A stretch of 43,098 bases of DNA from JAEUNX01 sp034004685 (lineage in GTDB: Bacteria > Pseudomonadota > Gammaproteobacteria > Burkholderiales > Rhodocyclaceae). The notes below the pieces were generated by a model. It was not told the origin of the DNA and made no database searches. It was given only the letters and a program-made list of their open reading frames with translations. Of this stretch, positions 34,068 through 41,940 are shown piece after piece. The first letter of the stretch is position 1; every line of letters begins with the position of its first letter. The DNA lies in NCBI GenBank assembly GCA_034004685.1, contig JAVEWG010000033.1:1-43098 (forward strand), given 5' to 3'. The translations under genes were made by a program, and so were the position numbers.

Positions 34068-36017
34068 CTAGAAGTCCCCGTGCTGCCACATCTCGGTGGT
34101 GAACCGCACGGCCCGGTTGCGGCCCTCGTCCTTGGCCCGATAGAGGGCCACATCGGCGTATTTGATGGCCTGCCAGAATCCCTCCGTGTCGTCCGGGTAT
34201 TCCGCCACCCCGATGGAGATGGTCTTCTGGAGCACCTTGTCCCCCAGGGTGATCTGGGTCTTCTCCACCGCCGCGCGGATTTTTTCCGCCACCAGCATGG
34301 CGTCGCCTGGCGCTACATCCAGCAGCAGCACCAGGAACTCTTCGCCACCGAATCGGATCACGATGTCCGAATCCCGCACCGTTTTCTTCAGGACCTGGGA
34401 GGTTTCCTTCAGGATGAGGTCCCCCGCGTCGTGGCCATGGGTGTCGTTGACCTGTTTGAAGTAGTCCAGGTCGCAGACCAGCAGGCCGATCTGCTTCTGG
34501 CGGCGTAGCACACCGCTGATCAGTTGCTTGGTATGGTCCTGCAGGAAGCGTCGGTTGTAGAGGCCTGTCAGGGGGTCCACCATGGCCGAATCCCGCAGGG
34601 TCTGCATCAGGCGCTTGGCTTCGATCACGGACAGGGACTGGTTGATGTAGGTGGAGGCGTTGAACAGTTTCTGGGGGGTCTCGTCATCGAGCATGGCGCC
34701 CTGGGGGTCCGCCGGGAAGCGGAGCTGGACCACGCCGCTGGTGTTGCCGTCGGCCATCAGGGGAATGCAGACGTGGCCGATCCCTTCTTCCTGAATGAAG
34801 CGGCGGCAAATGCCCGGGTATTCAAAGGACGAAACGTTATGTCCGGTCTTGACGGCGCGGCACTGGCCGCAGTCTGTGAGGATCTCCGGACCGCAGTGCA
34901 TCTGGGTGTCGCCGATGAGCGGTGGATAGCAGGCGTGCATTTCCTTGCTCTGAGCGTTCACTTCGTAGATGGTGTATTCCCCGATTTCCAGGTCGTCTTC
35001 GAATACCGTGCCAAGACGGTGATAGATCTCGTCGAGGGAACTGTCTTCCTCGATCACCTTCTTGTAGATCGTCATGCCGTAGACGTTGTCCACTAGGGCA
35101 TTGAACTTGGTGGAGAGGGTGCCGATCTCGTCTTGGGATTTGATGGAAACCTTTTTCGCCAGGTCGATATCGCCGGTTTGCAAGGAATCGATCTGCTGGA
35201 TGATGGCGCTGATGGGCTGCTGAAAAGCGACGATGATCCAGCGCACGAAGCAGATCAGCAGGAGGGAGGCGACCAGCAGCACCGCCAGGGTGGCATGCAC
35301 CGAGTGACGGATGACCTGGTAGATACCGTCGTTGGCGGCGGCATATTCTTCCTCGATGCGGCGGGCATGCTGCTCGGTGATCCCAATGGCTTCGGCAATC
35401 TGTGCCTTGAGTTGATTGAAGCTGCCGGTCCGAGCCTGGCTGGCCGATGCCTTGATGGTCGGCATCGTCGTGGTAAGGACGCCGTCCAGGGCATGGTCGA
35501 TGCGGTCCGTGACGGCCATGATGCTGTGCAGATACTGGACGCCGGCCGGGTCGGTTGCGGCCAGCAGGCGCACGAAATTTTCCACCAGCGTGCCGGTCTG
35601 GGCCGGCGCCCCTTGCTGCAGGCTGAGGGCAGCATTGACGGTGCGGATTGCCTTGACGTGGTCGCGGGCGGACTGGGCCGCTCCTATATAAGCGGTTGGG
35701 TTGGCCTCCAGGATGAGACGCAGATCGGCATCGAGACTGCGCAGATGGGCGAGTACCGCGTTGGCGGCCTGGCCGTGGGGGATGATCCGTTCCGCGATCT
35801 GGTGATACTTGTAATGGGTCGCCGTTAACGAAAATACGGTCACGCTGGCCATGGACGCAAACCAGAACAGGGCCCCCGCCGCGAAGAGCAGAAATTTCCT
35901 TCGGATAGGCAGATCGACGAAGGTCAGCTGTCGGCGCAGGCGCTGGAACATGCTCAGCCCGTCCGCAGTGGTATGGGTAGGTTCGGCCGCCAGGTCTTTG
36001 GCGTGTGCTTTGGTCAT
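34068..36017 (-). CDS. membrane diguanylate cyclase with HAMP and Cys-rich sensor domain
   Basis: A 649-residue enzyme predicted to make c-di-GMP. Two membrane helices (about 41-63 and 240-262) flank a periplasmic helical sensor region; a HAMP domain follows. Next is a GAF-like cytoplasmic domain (about 335-475) holding five cysteines (363, 375, 383, 386, 404), including a CGQC pair. The GGDEF domain has the active site GGEEF (557-561) and an intact inhibitory RxxD site (Arg548-Asp551) five residues before it, so both activity and product inhibition are expected. There is no EAL domain. The GAF assignment is tentative. The nearby chemotaxis block makes a role in the motile/sessile switch plausible. 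Confidence 0.88.
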   Translation of the reverse strand: MTKAHAKDLAAEPTHTTADGLSMFQRLRRQLTFVDLPIRRKFLLFAAGALFWFASMASVTVFSLTATHYKYHQIAERIIPHGQAANAVLAHLRSLDADLRLILEANPTAYIGAAQSARDHVKAIRTVNAALSLQQGAPAQTGTLVENFVRLLAATDPAGVQYLHSIMAVTDRIDHALDGVLTTTMPTIKASASQARTGSFNQLKAQIAEAIGITEQHARRIEEEYAAANDGIYQVIRHSVHATLAVLLVASLLLICFVRWIIVAFQQPISAIIQQIDSLQTGDIDLAKKVSIKSQDEIGTLSTKFNALVDNVYGMTIYKKVIEEDSSLDEIYHRLGTVFEDDLEIGEYTIYEVNAQSKEMHACYPPLIGDTQMHCGPEILTDCGQCRAVKTGHNVSSFEYPGICRRFIQEEGIGHVCIPLMADGNTSGVVQLRFPADPQGAMLDDETPQKLFNASTYINQSLSVIEAKRLMQTLRDSAMVDPLTGLYNRRFLQDHTKQLISGVLRRQKQIGLLVCDLDYFKQVNDTHGHDAGDLILKETSQVLKKTVRDSDIVIRFGGEEFLVLLLDVAPGDAMLVAEKIRAAVEKTQITLGDKVLQKTISIGVAEYPDDTEGFWQAIKYADVALYRAKDEGRNRAVRFTTEMWQHGDF

Positions 36018-36426
36018 GGAGCTTCCCGCTTGCTAGGTCTTGAGACAGTCCGCCGCGCCCCGGATGGCGAACCGGCGCGGGCAACCAAAATGGGCATCCT
36101 AACCGAGCCATGACCGGGGACCGCCGGATAGGAATCAGCCAGTTGTTGATTGCATCACGCTGGTGTTGGTGTTTTTTTCAGGTAGCCGGGGCCCGTGGGT
36201 GGCAAGGTTTTGTGGAATCGTCGCCGAGGGGCGGGGCCGGCATGATTTCGTTCATGTTCGCTTAGGGAGCAAGCGACGAAGCGGAAGGGGCTCTACAATC
36301 ACCTGAGCCCGGAATGAGGGGCGGCGGCATTACCCTGGAACAGAAGGGGTGCCTGCAACATGGCGCTTGCTTCTGGCCATCGAAAAACGGGGCAAATCCC
36401 CAATAAATTCAAGGAGACGATTCACC
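36018..36426. other. 409-base intergenic region at the edge of the accessory cluster
   Basis: I see no convincing gene here. It holds the upstream regions of the divergent diguanylate cyclase and kinase genes. A TACAAT (36294-36299) could be a -10 element for the kinase gene but lacks a clear -35. A small inverted repeat CGCTT/AAGCG lies near 36259-36275. Base composition changes from strongly GC-rich on the left to visibly less so on the right. Confidence 0.5.
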
Positions 36427-37542
36427 ATGCACCATCCGGATAGCCGGGCTGTTGGCGCTCGAACAGAGCGCTTGCCCCTTGATTTTGCCGAGGTCACCCC
36501 CGAGTGGTTGACCCGCACGCTGCAACCCAGATTTCCGGGCCTTGTCGTCCATGGGATCGAACCCCTCATGTTTACTTACGGGATTGCCGGGCACAAACGG
36601 CACATCGCCCGGGTCAGGCTTGATCTCAACCAGGCTGGCAAGGATGCCGGTCTTTCCGCCCAGGTGTGCCTGAAGGCCAACTGGTCCGGCTTGAAGCGCA
36701 GCAGCCCGGTTTGTGTCAATGAAGCACGCTTCTACCGTGACCTGGCCAGCAAGTTCGCGGTGCCGACCCCCAACTGCTATTACGCCGATTTCGATGACGA
36801 CGACCAGGGCCAGCAAGGTTTGATCGTGATGGAGGATCTGGTGCCCCAGGGAGGCGAGTTCTGTACCTCGGCGCGGCCCATCGGCGTGGATGACATGGCC
36901 AGATCCCTGGAGGGGTTGGCCCGCATGCATGGCAGTTCATGGGGCAGCCCGGAGCTTGGCCGCCACGCCTGGCTGCAAACCGCCATGGCCCCCGAAACGG
37001 TGACCGACGACTACTGGGGCATGATGGAAGAGTACGTCGCCCGCTTCAATGTCCTGCCCGAACGGATCGCCATCTTCCCCCGCCTGATGAAAGGCGATCC
37101 TTATCGCCTGCGGGCCGCGTTCAAGCAGCAATGCCTGCTGGAGCAGGCCTACCAGGGGCCCCTGTGCCTGATTCATGGCGACGCCCATCTGGGCAACAGC
37201 TATCGGCGTCCCAACGGCGAACGAGTCTGGTTCGACTGGCAAATCGTGCGCAAGGGCAGACCGTGGCGGGATGTGGCTTATTTCCTGATCGGCTCGATCA
37301 CCATTGAGGACCGGCGCAAGGCCGAGCGGGACTTGCTGAAGGTCTATCTGGAGGGTTTGGCCGCCCAGGGCATCCAGGTCAGCTTCGATGAAATGTGGGA
37401 ACAGTATCGCCGCATGGTGATCTGGGGACTTGTTTCCTGGCAGGCCAATCTCAATGCCCAGGAGGAAACCATGGGGCCGTTGGAGCGGTTTTGCCGGGCG
37501 GCCGATGACCTGGAAACTCACACGCTGTTCAAACTTGATTGA
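36427..37542 (+). CDS. CHK/APH-like small-molecule phosphotransferase
   Basis: A 371-residue protein kinase-like fold enzyme of the aminoglycoside phosphotransferase/ecdysteroid-kinase-like group. The catalytic loop is LIHGDAHLGNSYRRP (His250, Asp252, Asn at loop end), and the metal-binding Asp270 is in VWFDWQIVRKGRPWRDVAYFL. The N-lobe has VCLKANW, with a candidate ATP-contacting Lys, and the IVMEDL hinge. The ATG at 36427 is chosen because AAGGAG lies upstream; the frame is open 26 codons earlier without family character. Related proteins often sit with steroid, terpenoid or aromatic catabolism genes and phosphorylate an alcohol, but the substrate here is unknown. Antibiotic resistance is unlikely from context. 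Confidence 0.82.
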   Translation: MHHPDSRAVGARTERLPLDFAEVTPEWLTRTLQPRFPGLVVHGIEPLMFTYGIAGHKRHIARVRLDLNQAGKDAGLSAQVCLKANWSGLKRSSPVCVNEARFYRDLASKFAVPTPNCYYADFDDDDQGQQGLIVMEDLVPQGGEFCTSARPIGVDDMARSLEGLARMHGSSWGSPELGRHAWLQTAMAPETVTDDYWGMMEEYVARFNVLPERIAIFPRLMKGDPYRLRAAFKQQCLLEQAYQGPLCLIHGDAHLGNSYRRPNGERVWFDWQIVRKGRPWRDVAYFLIGSITIEDRRKAERDLLKVYLEGLAAQGIQVSFDEMWEQYRRMVIWGLVSWQANLNAQEETMGPLERFCRAADDLETHTLFKLD

Positions 37543-37620
37543 TCAAATTTGGGTGTCGGCTAATTCGCACAATTTAAAGAACGGGATTCTGGCGTGCCTG
37601 AATCCGGGCCAGGAACGGAG

Positions 37621-38505
37621 ATGAATATGGGCGTACTCAGTGGGAAAGTTGCAGTTGTTACGGGCGGCAGTCGTGGTGTTGGCAAGGGCGTGGCCCTGGC
37701 CCTGGGGAAAGCGGGTGCCACCGTATATGTCACCGGCCGGACGGCCACCCAGGAAGACCGGCATACGCTTCTGGGTCAGAAAGTGCCGGGAACGGTGACC
37801 GAAACGGCGGAAGAAGTGACCCGTCTGGGAGGCGTAGGCATTGCTGTTGGCTGCGATCATCGAAATGACCAGCAGGTCAAAGCGCTTTTTGACCAGGTTC
37901 GGGACGAGCAAGGCAAGCTCGACATTCTGGTTAACAACGCCTACCAGTGGCACCCCGGCATTCTTGAAAACAAGTCGTTCTGGGAAATCCCCTTGGGCAT
38001 GTGGGATGACCAGCATATGGTCGGGCTCCGTTCGGCCTACGTGGCCAGCCACTACGGGGCTCAGCTCATGGTGCCCAATAAGCAGGGGCTGATCGCCAAT
38101 ATTTCATCTGCTGCCGGTGGGCGCTATGTGTTGGCTGCCGCCTATGGTGTCGTCAAGGCGGCTTTGGATCGTTTGTCCTCCGACATGGCCCAGGAGTTGC
38201 GCCCCCATAACGTAGCGTCTGTATCGCTATGGCCGGGCCCTATCCTGACGGAAAAAACCGTGATTCTTTCGTCCTTGGCCCCCGTCCCCCACCATGCCAA
38301 GGGCGAACAGTCGCCGGCCTACGTGGGCTCTGCCGTCGCTGCGCTGGCGGCTGATCCTGCCATCATGAAAAAGTCGGGGCAGACTTTAACAACCACGGAT
38401 CTCGGGCGGGAGTATGGTTTTACCGAGGCCGATGGCTCCACTCCGCCAAGTGTTCAGGAACTTTATTGGCCGCCCTATCAGCATAATCAAGGGGTTAAGG
38501 AGTAA
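37621..38505 (+). CDS. short-chain dehydrogenase/reductase, DHRS1-like
   Basis: A 294-residue NAD(P)-dependent SDR with the Rossmann motif TGGSRGVGKG near the N-terminus, NNAYQ in place of the common NNAG, and the catalytic Ser-Tyr-Lys set in ISSAAGG...AAYGVVKAALD. The insert YVTGRTATQEDRHTLLG and the C-terminal extension (to SVQELYWPPYQ) resemble the DHRS1-type subgroup that reduces steroids, retinoids and xenobiotic carbonyls. GGAACGGAG precedes the ATG. It lies 78 bases after the kinase gene on the same strand and probably shares its message. It ends before a strong bidirectional terminator. Confidence 0.88.
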   Translation: MNMGVLSGKVAVVTGGSRGVGKGVALALGKAGATVYVTGRTATQEDRHTLLGQKVPGTVTETAEEVTRLGGVGIAVGCDHRNDQQVKALFDQVRDEQGKLDILVNNAYQWHPGILENKSFWEIPLGMWDDQHMVGLRSAYVASHYGAQLMVPNKQGLIANISSAAGGRYVLAAAYGVVKAALDRLSSDMAQELRPHNVASVSLWPGPILTEKTVILSSLAPVPHHAKGEQSPAYVGSAVAALAADPAIMKKSGQTLTTTDLGREYGFTEADGSTPPSVQELYWPPYQHNQGVKE

Positions 38506-38661
38506 AGCAAACCGCGAGCGGGGTTCGCTCTGGATGGGTAGGGCGGGCCGGCACGGTTGCAGTGGTTGTTTAGTCGAAATAGGCTCAGGGAAAACGATAT
38601 CGCGAACCGGAAGCCGAGCCATAACCCTCTGCGATGGTGAGCACCCCTGACGGGCCTGGAG

Positions 38662-38697
38662 TAGAAAAATGCCATTTCACAGGATGGCATTTTTCTA
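38662..38697. terminator. bidirectional intrinsic terminator between convergent units
   Basis: A perfect 14-base inverted repeat (TAGAAAAATGCCAT, eight-base loop, exact complement) has A- and T-rich ends, so it can act on both strands. It separates the kinase-SDR pair from the facing minus-strand set. Confidence 0.85.
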
Positions 38698-38733
38698 GGT
38701 CAATACTCCTGCGGCTATTCTGACCACTTCCGG

Positions 38734-39801
38734 CTAGTCAACGCTTGGCGCCGCGCCCGGCAGCGGCAGGACCGACTTGCCCCATTGGATGAAGGACGTC
38801 ATGTCCTTGAGTTCGATATTCTCCCCGGTTGCAAAAAATGCCTGGCCATTGGCCCGGGCGCTGAACGAGTAGCGGGCGGTGATGCCCTGATTCGTTGGCA
38901 AGCAGAATATGCCCCGCCCCTGGCCGTCGATGACGAAGTCCGCAATCATGCCCGGCGCATTCATGTTCACGTGCCAGCGAACGGGGACGTCCATGCTGGT
39001 CACCGGGTCCGTCCAGCGTTCGAGTGGGGATACGCGGATCTGGCCTGGGCCGAACTTGAATTCCCGACCGTCGTCCGTATAGGCAAAGCCGGAGCCGATT
39101 CCTGAGCCCGGCTGGACCCAGAAAAATATCTGCATCTTCCTGTGCCATGCCCATACGAAGTAGTAACCCGGGCGCATGCCCTCAACTTGCTGGTAACCTT
39201 CGCCAAAGGTCAGCACGCCGTGATCACCCCAGCCATTTTCGAGGGTGTACTTCCGTCCTTTTACCGTGATCGTTCCTTCGGCCCAGCAGCAGTTCTCATA
39301 ACCGGCGCGCTCTGTTTCGGCCAGGGTTTCCCAAGGCCCGTAGACCCGGGAGGCATGCCCCATTCCACCCAGGGTCAGATCGAGATCGACACCCATGTGT
39401 TCCCCCTTCACCTGCCAATAGGGTGGGCGCGAGATCCATTGGCGATTGCCTGCCCGCCAGATATTTCTGTCCGGTTTCTGTTCGATTTCCAGCGTGCCCG
39501 GCCATTCCGTGGGATCCACCCGGTTGCTGATGAATTCGTTGTCCCCAACCTTGGCCTGACCCTTGGGCGCCATGTGAAAGTTGGTCTGCACCGCCACCGC
39601 CTCATCCACGCGCCATTGCCCGCGCCGGCCTCCGCCGAAGTGCCAGAGCATGGCCTCCAGGCACACTTCCATGCCCTCGGCTTCACCCCGGACGATGAGG
39701 CCATTGACCTCCATGAAGTCCTTGCCCTTGGGCAAGGCATCGACGTGACTTACGTCTTCGCTCAACAGCACATCGCTGCTTGCCTCTCGTTGCTTTGTCA
39801 C
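38734..39801 (-). CDS. AttH/CrtC-like lipocalin-fold protein of unknown function
   Basis: A 355-residue protein with no signal peptide, rich in Trp, Gly and beta-strand-like sequence. Its middle region (RPPYWQVKGEHMGVDLDLTLGGMGH, later YTLENGWGDHGVLTF and GYYFVWAWHRKMQIFFW) resembles the tandem lipocalin-like fold of AttH/CrtC-type proteins, a group that includes carotenoid hydratases and terpene-modifying enzymes; the resemblance is by pattern only. The GTG at 39801 is chosen for the GGAGG seven bases upstream; the frame is open to 39864, which would overlap the DUF1214 gene. It is the last gene of the minus-strand set. I cannot name a reaction. Confidence 0.7.
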   Translation of the reverse strand: MTKQREASSDVLLSEDVSHVDALPKGKDFMEVNGLIVRGEAEGMEVCLEAMLWHFGGGRRGQWRVDEAVAVQTNFHMAPKGQAKVGDNEFISNRVDPTEWPGTLEIEQKPDRNIWRAGNRQWISRPPYWQVKGEHMGVDLDLTLGGMGHASRVYGPWETLAETERAGYENCCWAEGTITVKGRKYTLENGWGDHGVLTFGEGYQQVEGMRPGYYFVWAWHRKMQIFFWVQPGSGIGSGFAYTDDGREFKFGPGQIRVSPLERWTDPVTSMDVPVRWHVNMNAPGMIADFVIDGQGRGIFCLPTNQGITARYSFSARANGQAFFATGENIELKDMTSFIQWGKSVLPLPGAAPSVD

Positions 39802-39850
39802 CTTTGTCCTCCCTCCAGGGAATCGCAATGACTCCGGCAGTCCACCCGGA

Positions 39851-41047
39851 TCAGAAGCCTGCAAAGCGCCGCGTGATGCCTCGATTTCTGCCCGCCAATT
39901 GCTCCTGCCTTTCCGCTTGGCCGATTCGCTGAATCGATGGCGGCAGATGCTGGAACAATTCGGCCCGCTTCACGCGCTCAATCCTGGGCAGGGGCCCAAT
40001 GTCGGTTCCGATCCAGCGCCAGCACATATAACCTGCTGCATAGCCGGAAGCGTCGAGCCAGTTGGGAACGCCAGGGTCGTCGTGGGAGACCACCAGGATG
40101 GCCTCATCATCAGCCTCCAGGCGGGCGTAGTGACCATTGGTGCCAGCAAGGCGATAACGATAGTCCATGGTTTCAAACCACCAGTTACCGATCTCGCAAT
40201 TCCAGAAGTGCACTTGAGGCGGAATCTTGACCCGGATGATGAGCGCCTCGTCCGCCTCCATGTGCCAATAACACAGTAGCGGCTCTCCTCCCGGGGTTGC
40301 ATCGAGGGTGTTATTGACCATCTGGTTGAACGAGCAGAATTCCAGTGGTCGCTTCTTCCACATTTCCAGGCACTTGGTCCAATAGACCGTAATGTCCTGT
40401 AGCCACTGCGCGGCATTGAGTAAGCCGTTCGTCACCGATTCGGTTGAAAAGTCCGGTGCTGGTGCCGCCTCGCCCAGACGTTCCACGCGCACGTCCATGG
40501 GCACTTCGGCTTCCCAGTCATAAAAGAATTGGCGGATATAGAGGCGGTGGGTTGTAGGCGTCGACTTCATCCAGTTCTTGGTTGGCGTAGCGGGCGGTTC
40601 GGGGCTCACGATCACCTCGAAGCTTCCATCCGCTTCGAGATTGATGGTGGTGTCGAGGATGGTTGCAATCGCTTTGCCACCCCAGGGCGAATTGCCGCTT
40701 TCCGTCACGGTGATGGCGAAATACCTGGCGGAGCCTCGGCTTCCGGCCAGCCGATAGGTGTCGGTGCCATTGATGGGCGCCGTGAGGTAAAGGCCATCGG
40801 GATTGTCTCCGCCCTGCTTGCGGCGCCAGTCCATGATGTGGGTGAGTTGCGGATGTAGTGGATCGGCGTTTTCGAATTCCTTATCCAGCGCCATCTGGAT
40901 GTTGCGGGCTACGTAACGCAGGCCCGCTGCCCGGTCTTTTTCGGTGGCGGGTGTGCTCTCCCGGAAAATGATGTCCTTGGCGGGCTTAAGGTTCTCGCAG
41001 AACTGATCCCATGCTTGGGCCAGTTGCGTGTCGGCATTGGTTGCCAT
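39851..41047 (-). CDS. DUF1214 domain-containing protein
   Basis: A 398-residue protein without signal peptide or membrane segments. The C-terminal half has the features of the DUF1214 family: Trp-rich segments (HFWNCEIGNWWFETMDYRYRL), then EAILVVSHDDPGVPNWLDASGYAAGYMCWRWIG. The N-terminal part includes RYVARNIQMALDKEFENADP, also seen in such proteins. The reaction is unknown; members often lie beside steroid-, terpenoid- or aromatic-catabolism genes. GAGGAG lies before the ATG. It is separated by 35 bases from the upstream SDR and by about 50 from the next gene, so the three look like one operon. Confidence 0.82.
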   Translation of the reverse strand: MATNADTQLAQAWDQFCENLKPAKDIIFRESTPATEKDRAAGLRYVARNIQMALDKEFENADPLHPQLTHIMDWRRKQGGDNPDGLYLTAPINGTDTYRLAGSRGSARYFAITVTESGNSPWGGKAIATILDTTINLEADGSFEVIVSPEPPATPTKNWMKSTPTTHRLYIRQFFYDWEAEVPMDVRVERLGEAAPAPDFSTESVTNGLLNAAQWLQDITVYWTKCLEMWKKRPLEFCSFNQMVNNTLDATPGGEPLLCYWHMEADEALIIRVKIPPQVHFWNCEIGNWWFETMDYRYRLAGTNGHYARLEADDEAILVVSHDDPGVPNWLDASGYAAGYMCWRWIGTDIGPLPRIERVKRAELFQHLPPSIQRIGQAERQEQLAGRNRGITRRFAGF

Positions 41048-41082
41048 AATCCGGTCTCCTCTTTATTTGCTGAACGCAGAAG

Positions 41083-41853
41083 TCAGTGACGGAAGAATGA
41101 TCCGCCGTTAACGCTGATTACCTGCCCTTGTACCCATTCGCCATCGTCCGAGAGGAGAAAAGCCGCTGCGGCGGCAATGTCGGTGGACAAGCCCAGGCGA
41201 GGTGACCGCAGCCGTGATTTCATTTGGTCGAGAAGCTCCTTGGCAATATCTCTTTGGGCTTTTTCGGTCATGACCATGCCTGGCGCGATGGAATTGCAGC
41301 GGATTCCCTCTTGGCCCCATCGCTCGGCAACGCTTCTAACCATGGATTCGATGCCCGCCTTGGTGACTGCATAGCAATGGCGGTTCTTCATGCCCATCCG
41401 GGCCGCCTCGGAGGAGATGAGTACGATGGACCCCCCTCCATTCTTGAGCATGTGTGGAATCGCTTCCCGCATCAGCAAGGCGTAGCCGATGGTATTGACC
41501 TTGAGCAGGCGCTCCCACAGCTCCACGGACATATTTCCCAGGTCGCCATCGTTCGAAATGACTTCCTTGCGAAGTTCGGCAGCGTTGCATAGCAGCCCAT
41601 CCAGCCGGCCGAATTTTTCCACCGTGGCGGCCACCAGCGCGACGATCTTCGCTTCCTCTGACTGGTCGTAATAAAGTGCCTCGGCGATGCCTCCGGATTG
41701 ACGGATGCTTTCCGCAATACGCTCACAGGCCTCAACGGTGCGTCCGGCGACGACAACCTTGGCGCCCTCTTCGGCCAACCGGATGGCGGTTGCTTCGCCC
41801 ATACCGCTGGTCACGCCAGCCACGATAATGACCTTGTTCTTCAGCCCACGCAT
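41083..41853 (-). CDS. short-chain dehydrogenase/reductase (classical SDR)
   Basis: A 256-residue classical SDR oxidoreductase. The cofactor motif is VAGVTSGMGEATA, followed by AGRT after the second strand, which suggests preference for NADP. The NNAG position reads CNAAE. The catalytic set is Ser in VLISSEAARMG and Tyr-x3-Lys in CYAVTKAG. The C-terminus (WVQGQVISVNGGSFFRH) is standard. GGAGGAG lies six bases before the ATG. A near-consensus promoter within an inverted repeat lies just upstream, so this gene may start an operon with the DUF1214 and lipocalin-like genes. The substrate is unknown. Confidence 0.9.
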   Translation of the reverse strand: MRGLKNKVIIVAGVTSGMGEATAIRLAEEGAKVVVAGRTVEACERIAESIRQSGGIAEALYYDQSEEAKIVALVAATVEKFGRLDGLLCNAAELRKEVISNDGDLGNMSVELWERLLKVNTIGYALLMREAIPHMLKNGGGSIVLISSEAARMGMKNRHCYAVTKAGIESMVRSVAERWGQEGIRCNSIAPGMVMTEKAQRDIAKELLDQMKSRLRSPRLGLSTDIAAAAAFLLSDDGEWVQGQVISVNGGSFFRH

Positions 41854-41873
41854 AAAGTCTCCTCCGTGCAGAT

Positions 41874-41911
41874 GCCATTTTATTGATGCGCAATCGGCAT
41901 TTCAAAATGGC
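41874..41911. repeat. inverted repeat enclosing the SDR promoter (candidate operator)
   Basis: GCCATTTT (41874-41881) and its exact complement AAAATGGC (41904-41911) flank the whole promoter from -10 to -35. The arms are eight bases with a 22-base gap. Binding by a dimeric repressor would block polymerase; no regulator gene is in the window. Confidence 0.45.
41877..41905 (-). promoter_or_regulatory. sigma-70 promoter of the SDR-DUF1214-lipocalin-like unit
   Basis: On the minus strand TTGAAA (41905-41900) and TAAAAT (41882-41877) are separated by 17 bases, five of six matches at each hexamer. The start would fall near 41870, about 17 bases before the SDR ATG with its GGAGGAG site. Confidence 0.7.
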
Positions 41912-41940
41912 CAATTCTGATTTGTTTTAAAAGTAAATTT

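Noticed and set aside
36146..36157. TTGAT-TGC-ATCA as an FNR box upstream of the kinase gene
   Set aside because: The gap is three bases, not four, and the last A of the right half-site is missing.
36427..37542. Aminoglycoside resistance gene
   Set aside because: The fold is that of APH-like kinases, but the sequence and neighbours fit the broader CHK/ecdysteroid-kinase-like group and not a resistance enzyme.
37535..37546. TTGAT-TG-ATCAA as an FNR box before the DHRS1-like gene
   Set aside because: The half-sites are two bases apart instead of four, and the site overlaps the kinase stop codon.
38386..38622. Small minus-strand gene in the gap after the DHRS1-like gene
   Set aside because: It mostly overlaps the SDR coding end, has no ribosome site, and the product has no recognisable features.
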